Source: an uncultured Clostridia bacterium
GTDB taxonomy: Bacteria; Bacillota; Clostridia; Oscillospirales; Ruminococcaceae
Reading direction: 5' to 3'
DNA: 41,723 bases
Assembly: GCA_947628385.1 (NCBI GenBank)
Contig: CANQZS010000001.1
Coordinates: forward strand, 1 to 41,723
Below are positions 23,643-31,101 of the stretch, piece after piece (position 1 is the first letter of the stretch; each line of letters begins with the position of its first letter). A program made the position numbers and the translations under genes. The notes beneath the pieces were generated by a model that searched no databases, was not told the origin of the DNA, and saw nothing but the letters and a program-made list of their open reading frames with translations.

Positions 23643-24056
23643 TCAATCTTCTTCACCTGCGAACCGCATCATACTCGCGAGCATTATATCGTCAGCCGTT
23701 TGTATATCGGTTGACGATGGGGGCAAAGTTTGTTCACTCATACTCTGTGTCTCAGGTGAATTGTTTTGTGTTATATGAGATAAAGAAGCCTGAGAAGGCG
23801 TTGGCATTACCGTCGTCGGTGTTTCCGCAACGGGGTTCTTCCTCGGTCTGCCCCTGCCTCTTTTCTCCGTAGTAAATGTTGTGGTCGGCGTTGATTTATT
23901 TTTCCTTTGCTCATACGCAACAACCGCTTGCGCGATATATATTGAACGCCGACGCTGCGGTAGATTGTTTAACACGTCCATAGTAAATTTCTGTTGATTG
24001 TCTATGGGGTTAAACACCAGTGAAAATCTGTTTATATGCTTTTTCACATATATCAC
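23643..24056 (-). CDS. ParR/StbB-like partner of ParM with AT-hook
   Basis: 137 aa. The GTG at 24056 overlaps the parM stop (GTGA); an in-frame GTG at 24047 is an alternative. Residues 1-55 look like a small DNA-binding domain (FTMDVLNNLPQRRRSIYIAQ, then AVVAYEQRKN), the place where ParR proteins carry a ribbon-helix-helix. Next comes a classical AT-hook, RGRGRPRKNP (about 66-75), and a long Thr/Ser/Pro/Gln linker ending in a hydrophobic IMLASMMRFAGEED, which could be the filament-binding tail. ParR adaptors bind the centromere and cap ParM filaments. The AT-hook is unusual for them. Confidence 0.72.
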   Translation of the reverse strand: MIYVKKHINRFSLVFNPIDNQQKFTMDVLNNLPQRRRSIYIAQAVVAYEQRKNKSTPTTTFTTEKRGRGRPRKNPVAETPTTVMPTPSQASLSHITQNNSPETQSMSEQTLPPSSTDIQTADDIMLASMMRFAGEED

Positions 24057-24982
24057 CGCCTATTACGAATCGCATTAAGCAAGGCTTCATAACCTTGCGC
24101 GTTCGCGTGAACATTGTTTATGAAATACGGGTTTGAAATTCCGTCAGCGCGTTCTATCCACGGCTTAAACCGTTCACTGCCGCCGCCTACGAAAATGCCT
24201 TTTGAAAAAACAAGGTCAATACCGTATTCCGTTAATTTGCGAATCAAATCCGCTATATATAACTCCGCTTCCTGATTGATAACAGGAAGTATCGGGGTTT
24301 TCTCTGATAGCTCCGTGTTTGTCTTTATAACCGTGTCAATTTGGTCTTCGTTTGGAGCGTTTCCGTATTTCTCACGTACCGCCCATGCAATTTTGTTATA
24401 AAGATGAATTAACCCTATATCCAAAGACTGACAAAATTCGGGGTCAATAACGCCTCTGTTAAGCGAAATTATGTCTGTTGTATATCCGCCGATGTCGATT
24501 ATGTAAGACCGGTCAAACTTGCTTATATCACGGAAATCCATGAATATAGCCGCATAACCTTGTGAAAAGACCGTAACATTATCAATCTGTAGTTGATACT
24601 GCTTGTTGTTATATGAAAAACTGATAATGCCGCGATTGCTGAAATACTGCTTGAATTTATCTTTAAGCCGCAGCAGATGTGACGGCGGCAACCCCACACC
24701 AAGCGAGATATGTACCGTTCCGTTTGTATCTGCCTTCCGATAATCAAGCTCTTTCGCTATGGCAAACAGAGTAAGTATGAAATACTCGTCCGTCTGTGTT
24801 TTATCCTGTAAGTACGAAACACGCTTTTGCGAAAGCATATAGTATTTGTTGTTGTACTCCATTACGCCGTGATTGAACGGCATCCGGTCATTTGACTGTT
24901 TCAGTCCCGCAACAAAGATTTGCGAGGCGGTCTTTATACATCTGTTTCCTGTGTCTACTCCGATAATTAACTGTTTCTCCAT
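24053..24982 (-). CDS. parM: ParM/StbA-like actin-type segregation ATPase
   Basis: 309 aa. Phosphate-1 loop at the N-terminus (IIGVDTGNRCIKTA), the second phosphate motif YIIDIGGYTTDIIS (about 160-173) and the adenosine loop FVGGGSERF (about 270). That is the actin/Hsp70 fold of plasmid ParM/Alp proteins, and the length is in range. Polymers push sister copies apart before division. Translationally coupled to the AT-hook adaptor, and the transfer genes follow on the same strand, so leader L4 (25012-25264) may control both segregation and conjugation. SD AGAGG at a normal distance. Confidence 0.9.
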   Translation of the reverse strand: MEKQLIIGVDTGNRCIKTASQIFVAGLKQSNDRMPFNHGVMEYNNKYYMLSQKRVSYLQDKTQTDEYFILTLFAIAKELDYRKADTNGTVHISLGVGLPPSHLLRLKDKFKQYFSNRGIISFSYNNKQYQLQIDNVTVFSQGYAAIFMDFRDISKFDRSYIIDIGGYTTDIISLNRGVIDPEFCQSLDIGLIHLYNKIAWAVREKYGNAPNEDQIDTVIKTNTELSEKTPILPVINQEAELYIADLIRKLTEYGIDLVFSKGIFVGGGSERFKPWIERADGISNPYFINNVHANAQGYEALLNAIRNRR

Positions 24983-25011
24983 TGTCCTCTACCCTTCTGT
25001 TTCGTTGGAAA

Positions 25012-25264
25012 ATAAAAAAAGGGGCAAAAAGTTACTTTGAATAACTTTTTGCCCCTTCTTTGACAAAGAAAAAAGGAGTAACCGTATACTTTAATACAGT
25101 TACTCCGCTTATTTTCTTTATTAAAAATAAAGCGTTTAGGTCATAAACATACTATACTTATAATTAGGTACAATATCCCTGACCTTTTCCTTCATATCGT
25201 CGTGCGAGAAAGCCGTAAGACTTTTTCACACTACTATTATAACGTATTAAAAATATTATGTCAA
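25012..25264 (-). promoter_or_regulatory. Leader L4 of the parM-transfer operon: promoter, leader ORF, two tandem terminators
   Basis: Minus strand TTGACA (25264-25259), 17 bases, TATAAT (25241-25236). ATATGAAG lies at about 40 nt into the RNA. Terminator 1: GGAGTAAC/GTTACTCC (25106-25075) plus a U run. Terminator 2: a perfect 14-bp stem GGGGCAAAAAGTTA/TAACTTTTTGCCCC (25055-25021) plus nine U. Between terminator 2 and the parM ATG there is no promoter. Some antitermination or readthrough is therefore needed to express parM. Confidence 0.82.
25136..25195 (-). CDS. Possible leader peptide upstream of parM (19 aa)
   Basis: ATGAAGGAAAAG... to TAA encodes MKEKVRDIVPNYKYSMFMT. The start is the conserved ATGAAG of the leader family. 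No clear SD lies in front, so translation is uncertain. If translated it would end 30 nt before terminator 1, a geometry that allows ribosome-controlled attenuation. Confidence 0.35.
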   Translation of the reverse strand: MKEKVRDIVPNYKYSMFMT

Positions 25265-25289
25265 GTAGTTTTGAAAAATTTTTTTATAA

Positions 25290-25316
25290 AAAAAAAGAAG
25301 GTCTTACGACCTTCTT
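25290..25316 (-). terminator. Intrinsic terminator of the 91-aa protein gene
   Basis: Minus strand AAGAAGGTC-GTAA-GACCTTCTT followed by ten U. Related in sequence to the terminators at 3053 and 4221. Confidence 0.85.
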
Positions 25317-25342
25317 TACTTTGTTTATACTTTTATTTTCGC

Positions 25343-25618
25343 TTATGATTGATTTTTCCATTCGTGAACATTCCCCACGTACATTTCGGTACTGTCCGTC
25401 CTGTCCGCGAAATTTGTTTTAATACACGCATAACGTTTGTCAGGTTGTATTGTTCCGACAGAATCCCATCCGTTTTCCTCTATATCTATTCTAAGCTCTT
25501 CTGTATAACTTTTCTCCAAAGCTTCGATAGCTTCTTCTTCGGTCTCAAACGGATAGACCGAGACTTCCGGGTCAAACGAATACGTGAAGATTAACGCATA
25601 ATTTTTCTTGTTTTCCAT
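25343..25618 (-). CDS. Small acidic hypothetical protein
   Basis: 91 aa, start ATG 25618 with AAAGGAG upstream and its own promoter (25636-25663) and terminator. Predicted alpha/beta (YALIFTYSF strand, then TEEEAIEALEKSYTEEL helix). The shape recalls small phage and conjugative element proteins of unknown function. No family recognised. Confidence 0.72.
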   Translation of the reverse strand: MENKKNYALIFTYSFDPEVSVYPFETEEEAIEALEKSYTEELRIDIEENGWDSVGTIQPDKRYACIKTNFADRTDSTEMYVGNVHEWKNQS

Positions 25619-25635
25619 TTTTTCATCTCTCCTTT

Positions 25636-25663
25636 ATTATACCTCAAACCTCCCGATTTTCAA
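25636..25663 (-). promoter_or_regulatory. Promoter of the 91-aa protein gene
   Basis: Minus strand TTGAAA (25663-25658), 16-base spacer, TATAAT (25641-25636). The region also contains the inverted repeat TCAAACCTC/GAGGTTTGA (25644-25672), which covers the -35 and spacer and could be an operator or the end of the upstream terminator region. Confidence 0.68.
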
Positions 25664-25675
25664 GAGGTTTGAGCA

Positions 25676-25702
25676 AATAACCCCTCATATAGAGGAGTTA
25701 TT
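25676..25702 (-). terminator. Stem-loop at the end of the primase gene
   Basis: AATAACCCCTC-atata-GAGGAGTTATT, 11-base arms with one G-U pair. The primase stop codon falls inside it. The downstream U run is short, so termination may be partial. Confidence 0.55.
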
Positions 25703-27070
25703 TTTGTTCTGTCTTTGTGTTAGTAAAAAATCATCTATACCTTTTATCTCCGGTGCAGACCACTCAGGACAGTCATAGCCGTGCTTATATAGCATTTGGG
25801 TGTTTTTTTCGACCGCATAAAATAAATTTGGAGACGTGAGTGTTACATACATATTATGTGAGCTCATTATATCAAGCTGCTTGCTTAAAACATCACATAC
25901 AGCCTGTTTCCCCCAATAAAGGCAACTGTATTCGTATCCGTTGTCCTTTATAATCTTACGCAGCGTTTTACTCGCCTTTGCAACGTGCGGGTTTGTAACC
26001 TTATCCATATCCAAAGCATTGACGATAGTCTTAACGCCGCTGCTTTTTATTTCCTTCAATACCTTGTCAAGCATTGAAGTAGCACTAACGCCGAGAATGG
26101 CGATATATGCGATATTCGGATTGTTATTAAACGCCGCCGCAACATCAGCTTTCAAAGCACCCTCCGTTAAACGGATAACGGTATTCGGTCCAAGCTCCGG
26201 GTTATTCATGGGGAAATGTATTCTGCACTGCCCCACCGTTCCCGAATTGAAACCGGAAGATGAATTGGTAATATACCGTAAACGTCCGCTGTCTGTACGA
26301 ACTTGGAAATTGACTATCTCGCCGTACTGGTTACGCACCGGAATCAGTATGCCCGGTGTGTATCTGAAACACCAAAAATCCGATACCTTGAAGAAGCCGG
26401 GGACGTTATCGAGAGGGATATTTAAGTGGTTATATAAATATGTTCCTATATATATACCCGCATAAATATTTCTTTTCAACATCGTCTTTAACTCCGGTTG
26501 TTCTGCGTAGAGAACGTCAAAGTCCATATCCATGAACTTCTCCAAAGCAGCCGGTTTCTTCTTTGGCAGTGAAAAGAGCTCCGGCAGAGTCCGATATTCA
26601 TTTGCCTGTATATCTTCCTCTGTAAGTCCTCTGCTGAGAAGCTTTTCCTTATGTTCTTTTCTAAGTGATAATTTTGGAATGTCAATCAATGACGAGTATA
26701 TCGTATCAAGCTGACTGTCCGTAAGATGTGACGTATCATCAATCGGTGTTTCTTTCTTGCGCGTGGTTTGGCGAACATTATCGGTCGTACCGAGACGCTT
26801 ATTTATCTCTCTTAACGCTTTCCGACCGGCTTCTTTGGTGTATTTCTCAACGCCCAATCCGAATCGGGTATATAAGGCGAGAGTCCCGCCGTGTTCATCA
26901 CATTTGACGCATCGCCATGTACCCTTGGCAATGTTGATGTTCAAGTGATAACCGTCTTTATCGCAGATAGGGCATTTAACATAGAATGAATTTTTAGAAC
27001 GTGCTTTTGGCGCACGCTCTAAACCTAATATGTCCGCTACTTGGGATATGGTAAAATCCATGTCAATCAT
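25685..27070 (-). CDS. CHC2-type DNA primase-like protein with Toprim-like domain
   Basis: 461 aa. The N-terminal zinc finger CPIC...WRCVKC (C33, C36, C54, C57) is of the CHC2/DnaG kind. The middle part is a linker of about 130 residues, and the C-terminal half carries a Toprim-like core (RLTEGALKADVAA about 303-315; IVNALDMDKV about 350), similar to DUF3854-type plasmid and phage primases. It would make primers for replication or for complementary strand synthesis after transfer. Start ATG 27070 overlaps the previous stop (ATGA); ATG 27061 is also possible. It lacks an evident helicase domain. Confidence 0.83.
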   Translation of the reverse strand: MIDMDFTISQVADILGLERAPKARSKNSFYVKCPICDKDGYHLNINIAKGTWRCVKCDEHGGTLALYTRFGLGVEKYTKEAGRKALREINKRLGTTDNVRQTTRKKETPIDDTSHLTDSQLDTIYSSLIDIPKLSLRKEHKEKLLSRGLTEEDIQANEYRTLPELFSLPKKKPAALEKFMDMDFDVLYAEQPELKTMLKRNIYAGIYIGTYLYNHLNIPLDNVPGFFKVSDFWCFRYTPGILIPVRNQYGEIVNFQVRTDSGRLRYITNSSSGFNSGTVGQCRIHFPMNNPELGPNTVIRLTEGALKADVAAAFNNNPNIAYIAILGVSATSMLDKVLKEIKSSGVKTIVNALDMDKVTNPHVAKASKTLRKIIKDNGYEYSCLYWGKQAVCDVLSKQLDIMSSHNMYVTLTSPNLFYAVEKNTQMLYKHGYDCPEWSAPEIKGIDDFLLTQRQNKNNSSI

Positions 27071-27360
27071 GCCCCTTTCATGCCGTTTTCCTTATCTTTT
27101 AACAACTTTACTTCTGCTATCATGTCCGAAGTAAGCATTGACTCATCGCAAAACTGTGCGACTTCTGCCGGCTCATCTATATATGGAATTACGCTCCAAA
27201 GGAATCCGGCAAGTTGGTCTTTTGAGTAATTCTTGTTTACCAGACCATATCCGATAAGGTTCTGCAGAAAAGCAGTCGCAATACCGCTGCCGACAGCAGA
27301 AATTTTATTGTTGCGATACCAGTTGATAAAGGCTTCTTTATTGAAAAACTCTGTATTCAT
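27067..27360 (-). CDS. Small hypothetical protein in the primase operon
   Basis: 97 aa, strong SD (AAAGGAGGAG), stop overlapping the primase start by 4 bases. Mostly helical, soluble (FINWYRNNKISAVGSGIATA near residues 12-31). No family recognised. Tight coupling suggests it works with the primase. Confidence 0.7.
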   Translation of the reverse strand: MNTEFFNKEAFINWYRNNKISAVGSGIATAFLQNLIGYGLVNKNYSKDQLAGFLWSVIPYIDEPAEVAQFCDESMLTSDMIAEVKLLKDKENGMKGA

Positions 27361-27378
27361 GATTTTCTCCTCCTTTTA

Positions 27379-27792
27379 TTACGCCGATTTCTTGACTTCA
27401 CGATAGTATTCGGAATAGTACACCATGTGCATTATAAGGTGGAGATGATTTATCTCATCCCTTATCCCCTCGAATACCTCATAGCAGCCTTTCATACTGC
27501 GCGGCAGTCCTACAACGTTACCGTGACCGTTTTTATCCAGAAACGGCATTGTTTCTTTTGAAACGTCGAAGTATAAGAAATTATCGTGTATCCGGCTAAG
27601 CAGTATTTCAGGCATAACAGATATGTCGATGTCTATTCTGTAATACTTCCCTGTATTGCCTATTTCGTGATAAAGGATATACGGAATTTTATCACTGCCT
27701 TTTTCACAGTTGCCTTTCATATATATCCAATCACAATTCTTATAGGTCACAGCCGCGTCAAGCAGCTTTAAGTTTATCTGTTCGTATGTCAT
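27379..27792 (-). CDS. Hypothetical protein in the replication/recombination cluster
   Basis: 137 aa, SD GGAGG. Mixed alpha/beta with several aromatic residues (YYRIDIDISVMPEILLS about 54-70) and a helical C-terminus ending HMVYYSEYYREVKKSA. No motif recognised. It sits between the annealase and the small gene before the primase. Confidence 0.68.
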   Translation of the reverse strand: MTYEQINLKLLDAAVTYKNCDWIYMKGNCEKGSDKIPYILYHEIGNTGKYYRIDIDISVMPEILLSRIHDNFLYFDVSKETMPFLDKNGHGNVVGLPRSMKGCYEVFEGIRDEINHLHLIMHMVYYSEYYREVKKSA

Positions 27793-27809
27793 GTTTATAA
27801 CCTCCTTTT

Positions 27810-27844
27810 CCTACGCGAGCGGTAAGAAATACCGCCCGCGCAGG
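27810..27844 (-). other. GC-rich intercistronic stem-loop
   Basis: CCTACGCGAGCGGTA-agaaa-TACCGCCCGCGCAGG, 15-base arms with two mismatches, between the annealase stop and the next SD. No U tract. It stands out in base composition from its AT-rich surroundings and could protect the annealase mRNA or limit expression of downstream genes. Confidence 0.6.
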
Positions 27845-27854
27845 AGTAAAAAAA

Positions 27855-28583
27855 TTACATATTTGCGAGAATAATCTCCGCAGCTTTCTTGTATTCGGGG
27901 TGTTTCGCCGAGTTATACTTTGTCGCAAGGAACTTTATATAATCGGGGTTCTGACCGTTTATCTCACCGAGCGTCTGACCGTAATACTGACCTCTGATAG
28001 CTATAACGAGTTTCAAAGCGTCTTCCAGGGTTTCGGGAAGTTTCGGTGCTTCAGCCGGTTTTCTTGCCGCTGTGTTTGCTGTTCCCTTCTGCGCCGGAGT
28101 TTTTACTGCCGGTGTGTTGGGAACGAGCGGGTTATTTGCAAGCTGCGGAACAGCCGGAATACCCGCATCACACGGTATAGGTTCGGGATTGTCGCCGTAG
28201 CAGTTAGCCGTACCGAATCCTGCGTTTGCAAGTGCGCGACCTTTAGCCGACGTACAAGCCATTTCGATAGCCTTTTCCGTATCACCGGAGAATACACAGC
28301 TTCCGCTGCTCTTACTGATAACGTCACCGTTCATGGTGATAACACAGGTAGCCTTGAACAAGTTGAGCTTTTCGATAAACTCAATTTGTGAATCGTCGAT
28401 AACACCGACAATATTATTTTCGGTGCAGTAAACCTGAAACCAAAGCACTCTGTCCTGAACTAACAGATACTTACGTACCTCGCCGTTCTTATCAGCGATG
28501 TCGATAAGATATGAAGCCGGGGAGAATGAGCATTTACGTACTCCATACTCCTTAATCTCTGTTTTTTCGTTTTTCTTTGTCAT
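27855..28583 (-). CDS. Single-strand annealing protein (ERF/Rad52-like)
   Basis: 242 aa. The core signature ACTSAKGRALANAGFG (109-124), after a beta-rich region with VITMNGDVISKSSG, is shared by ERF/Rad52-type annealases of phages and plasmids. A Pro/Ala/Lys linker (145-185) precedes a C-terminal helical module (LEDALKLVIAIRGQYYGQTL then DYIKFLATKY). Such proteins anneal complementary ssDNA during recombination or replication restart. It follows the unknown 285-aa gene from the same leader (L5), a frequent pairing of recombination genes. The assignment rests on the motif, not on a search. Confidence 0.75.
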   Translation of the reverse strand: MTKKNEKTEIKEYGVRKCSFSPASYLIDIADKNGEVRKYLLVQDRVLWFQVYCTENNIVGVIDDSQIEFIEKLNLFKATCVITMNGDVISKSSGSCVFSGDTEKAIEMACTSAKGRALANAGFGTANCYGDNPEPIPCDAGIPAVPQLANNPLVPNTPAVKTPAQKGTANTAARKPAEAPKLPETLEDALKLVIAIRGQYYGQTLGEINGQNPDYIKFLATKYNSAKHPEYKKAAEIILANM

Positions 28584-28604
28584 AATTCTTTCTCCTTTCT
28601 TTTA

Positions 28605-29462
28605 TTAAGTACGGTTGTTTTTCATAGCAAGCCGTTCTTCTTCGCGTCTTTGCAAACCCTGCTGAACAAGAGGAATACACGTGGTATTCTCCCAGATTTC
28701 GATGTATCTGGTAACACTGTGCATCATGCGGAACATATCCTCATCACTGACGTTGATAGCCGCTTCCGTTACGACGTTAAACTTTTTGGAGTCGTATGCC
28801 GTAGCTCCGTTCTGCTGCTCTTTGACAGCGGCAATACCATTGGTAATTTTGATGTACCACGGATAGTTGCTGACCTGTCCGTCACTGCGTATTGGCGTGT
28901 GGGTTATGCTTAATTTTGTCACAGGCGCAGTCCCCATTGTTCTGTTTATTTGATAAACATTAACTCTGTCCTGCGTATGTGTAAAATCAGGCTGCCCCGC
29001 CTCTGACACTTTGGAGTTGAGAACTTCCTGAAATACCTGCTTGTACTCCTGCCCTACCTGCAAAATGTTGTCGGCTGTAACGCCTTTTTCGGATGTAGCA
29101 GCCTTATACAGATTCTGCAGGTTCTTATAGGTGCCGTTAAGCATCTTAACAACTCTCTCCGACAAGACATAACCCGACTTCGTAGGCTCGGATTTAGAGA
29201 TAGTCTGCTTCGCAGCTTTATACAGCCGATAAATCGTGTCAATGCTAAGATTAGCCTTCGCAGTAACACTTTTATCGCCGGTTCCGTTGGAATAGTCGCA
29301 GATATGACACAAGATAGTGCTTTTGGGTGCATGATGTCCGCCTCCGCTGCCGTGAAGATTTGCGTAGTCTTCAATGTTCGCGGGAATTAGGTTGTCGCAA
29401 AAGTCAATGACTTTGTTTTTGCCGTTTGTTTTTGTGATGTTTGTACTGACAAAATTTGCCAT
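28605..29462 (-). CDS. Hypothetical protein, partner of the annealase
   Basis: 285 aa, first gene after leader L5, SD GGAGG. Residues 40-60 contain a His-rich GSGGGHHAP and CHIC, which might bind metal. Two helical regions follow (residues 75-145, including TIYRLYKAAKQTISKS), and the C-terminal half is mixed (YPWYIKITNGIAAVKEQQNG). No known nuclease or recombinase motif. Context suggests DNA recombination or replication. Confidence 0.7.
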   Translation of the reverse strand: MANFVSTNITKTNGKNKVIDFCDNLIPANIEDYANLHGSGGGHHAPKSTILCHICDYSNGTGDKSVTAKANLSIDTIYRLYKAAKQTISKSEPTKSGYVLSERVVKMLNGTYKNLQNLYKAATSEKGVTADNILQVGQEYKQVFQEVLNSKVSEAGQPDFTHTQDRVNVYQINRTMGTAPVTKLSITHTPIRSDGQVSNYPWYIKITNGIAAVKEQQNGATAYDSKKFNVVTEAAINVSDEDMFRMMHSVTRYIEIWENTTCIPLVQQGLQRREEERLAMKNNRT

Positions 29463-29503
29463 GTATTTTTACCTCCTTTATAAAATTTGTTGTGTGTGTA
29501 TAG

Positions 29504-29648
29504 AAAAAAAGACAACGAAAATATATATAATTCGCTGTCTTTTAACTTGGGGAAATAAAAAAAGAGAGAAAGTATACAACTTTCCCTCTTAAAAATAAAG
29601 CTTCATATCTTTATGATTTTATTATATCACTTTTTCAGTATTTGTCAA
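29504..29648 (-). promoter_or_regulatory. Leader L5: promoter, MKLYF mini-ORF, two tandem terminators
   Basis: Minus strand TTGACA (29648-29643), 16 bases, TATAAT (29626-29621); ATATGAAG with a 5-codon frame (MKLYF, 29606-29589). Terminator 1: GAGGGAAAG/CTTTCTCTC (29588-29563) plus seven U. Terminator 2: GACAGCGAA/TTCGTTGTC (29539-29511) plus seven U. The gene at 29462 follows with no clear second promoter. Confidence 0.8.
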
Positions 29649-29720
29649 TCATTTTTTTAGCTATACAATTTGAACAAATACAGCCTTTCAAGATTAAATA
29701 AAGTTTATACATTTTTTCAT

Positions 29721-29760
29721 CAAAAAAACGTGAAAAAAGTCCTATCTAATATATAGGGGG
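29721..29760 (+). repeat. Conserved upstream block, copy B
   Basis: CAAAAAAACGTGAAAAAA, then CCTATCTAATATATAGGGGG, inverted relative to copy A at 14876-14916. The palindrome CCTAT...ATAGG lies within it. Located before the plus-strand gene array. Confidence 0.6.
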
Positions 29761-29773
29761 AGTTAAAGAGAAA

Positions 29774-29903
29774 AAAGGTTCGTAGGCTTTTTTGAGTGAC
29801 CTATCAATATCGACCGGCTTATAAGCTTATAAATAGAACAAAAAAGTCCTTTCCTTAATTTTTTGTTATCCCGATAGGTCGCTCCAAAAAGCGTATGAGC
29901 TTT
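29774..29903. other. Long imperfect inverted repeat in the divergent region
   Basis: Left arm AAAGGTTCGTAGGCTTTTTT plus GAGTGACCTATC (29774-29805); right arm GATAGGTCGCTCCAAAAAGC plus GTATGAGCTTT (29873-29903). The arms pair over about 30 bases with few mismatches. Between them is CTTATAAGCTTATAA, itself palindromic. Candidates are a regulatory cruciform, an origin or a transfer origin; no ORF is seen. Confidence 0.6.
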
Positions 29904-29976
29904 ATGTAGGGGTGGGACAACCCGAATTTAAGCTCGATGTAAAGCGAGAAGTTGTATATGTATAACAGTTCACTGT
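29903..29976 (+). repeat. Intergenic repeat R, copy 6 (plus orientation)
   Basis: TATGTAGGGGTGGGACAACC, CGAATTTAAG, then CTCG-loop-CGAG, AAGTTG, ACAGTTCACTG; a further GCAGTCCACTG follows at 29992. It precedes the first plus-strand gene, so orientation relative to the next gene is the same as in copies 1-5. Confidence 0.75.
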
Positions 29977-30034
29977 GACGGATTTGCATACAGCAGTCCA
30001 CTGTACATTTCCATTGCAAAGGAGAGGGTTTACA

Positions 30035-30262
30035 ATGAAAACAGAAGAAAAGAAGATACAGGGTATAACGCGCATAGTCGATGAAGTTATTGCCACGCTT
30101 GTGTTTGTGGCGGTCGGACTATGGATAATGACGATGTGGTTGTGTATGAACACGACCTTTAACGTTATAAGCTTCATTATAGCGTTTTTGTCCGTGACAC
30201 TCTCAATTATAACAGAGGTTGTATGGGACAGAAAATTAAAAAATTGCGGATATAAGGAATGA
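30035..30262 (+). CDS. Small two-helix membrane protein
   Basis: 75 aa from ATG 30035, preceded by AAAGGAGAGG; the track start at 29975 lies in repeat sequence. Two membrane helices (VIATLVFVAVGLWIMTMWLC and NVISFIIAFLSVTLSIITEV) and a basic tail. Unknown function. First gene of the plus array, 11 bases ahead of the next start. Confidence 0.7.
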   Translation: MKTEEKKIQGITRIVDEVIATLVFVAVGLWIMTMWLCMNTTFNVISFIIAFLSVTLSIITEVVWDRKLKNCGYKE

Positions 30263-30273
30263 GGGGAAAGACA

Positions 30274-31101
30274 ATGAACAAGACAAAGATTGAGTGGTGT
30301 GATGCAACATGGAACCCTGTTACCGGCTGCCGGCATGGGTGCGATTATTGTTATGCTCGCAAACTGGCAAAGCGGTTTTCATACGACGGTCAGGAGCGCG
30401 ATGCTTCAATGGAATTGCAGAGCAAATGGTTACACGACTCGGCAGCGTTGAAGTCGGGAGTGGGAAATACAGTCTTGGAATATCCGGTCAACCTTACAGA
30501 TGGACGTGTTGTACCTTATCCGTTTGACTTTGCGCCGACGTTCCATCGTTACCGTCTTAATGAACTGGCACACATGGCAAAGCCGAGGAACATATTCGTT
30601 TGCAGTATGGCAGACCTTTTCGGCTCTTGGGTGTCTGAGGAATGGATAAAAGCAGTGTTTGAGGCTTGCAAGCAAGCTCCACAGCATCGTTATCTGTTCC
30701 TGACGAAAAACTCAAACAGATACATTGACCTCGACAATAAGCGTATCTTGCCGTGGTCGGAGAATTTTTGGTTTGGTACGACGGTAACTCGCCCGACCGA
30801 CGAGTTTACATGGTTTGAGGGTAGGAAATATCATTGGTTTTTATCCATAGAGCCTATGCTCGAACGGTTTGGACCTATATCGGGAATGGAACATCTGCCG
30901 GAATGGATAATCATCGGCGCAGAGACAGGCAACAGAAAAGACAAGGTTGTTCCCAAGAAGGAGTGGGTAGACGACATTGTAGACTTCTGCGACAGATACA
31001 ATATCCCGTTATTTATGAAGGACAGCCTTGTGCCGATAATGGGCGAGGAAAACATGCGCAGAGAGTTTCCATGGGAAAAGGCAGGTGATAGTAATGAATG
31101 A
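30274..31101 (+). CDS. Gp37/Gp68-like radical-SAM-type protein (DUF5131)
   Basis: 275 aa from ATG 30274. The N-terminus KIEWCDATWNPVTGCRHGCD and the following YCYA include CxxxCxxC, the [4Fe-4S] ligand pattern of radical SAM enzymes. VCSMADLFG and FGTTV are typical of the phage Gp37/Gp68 (DUF5131) family. The substrate of this family is not established. The family is common on phages and plasmids. Confidence 0.88.
   Translation: MNKTKIEWCDATWNPVTGCRHGCDYCYARKLAKRFSYDGQERDASMELQSKWLHDSAALKSGVGNTVLEYPVNLTDGRVVPYPFDFAPTFHRYRLNELAHMAKPRNIFVCSMADLFGSWVSEEWIKAVFEACKQAPQHRYLFLTKNSNRYIDLDNKRILPWSENFWFGTTVTRPTDEFTWFEGRKYHWFLSIEPMLERFGPISGMEHLPEWIIIGAETGNRKDKVVPKKEWVDDIVDFCDRYNIPLFMKDSLVPIMGEENMRREFPWEKAGDSNE

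Noticed and set aside
5658-30005. Repeat R considered as a CRISPR or iteron array
   Set aside because: Copies are dispersed over 24 kb with no regular spacers and no cas or rep genes nearby.
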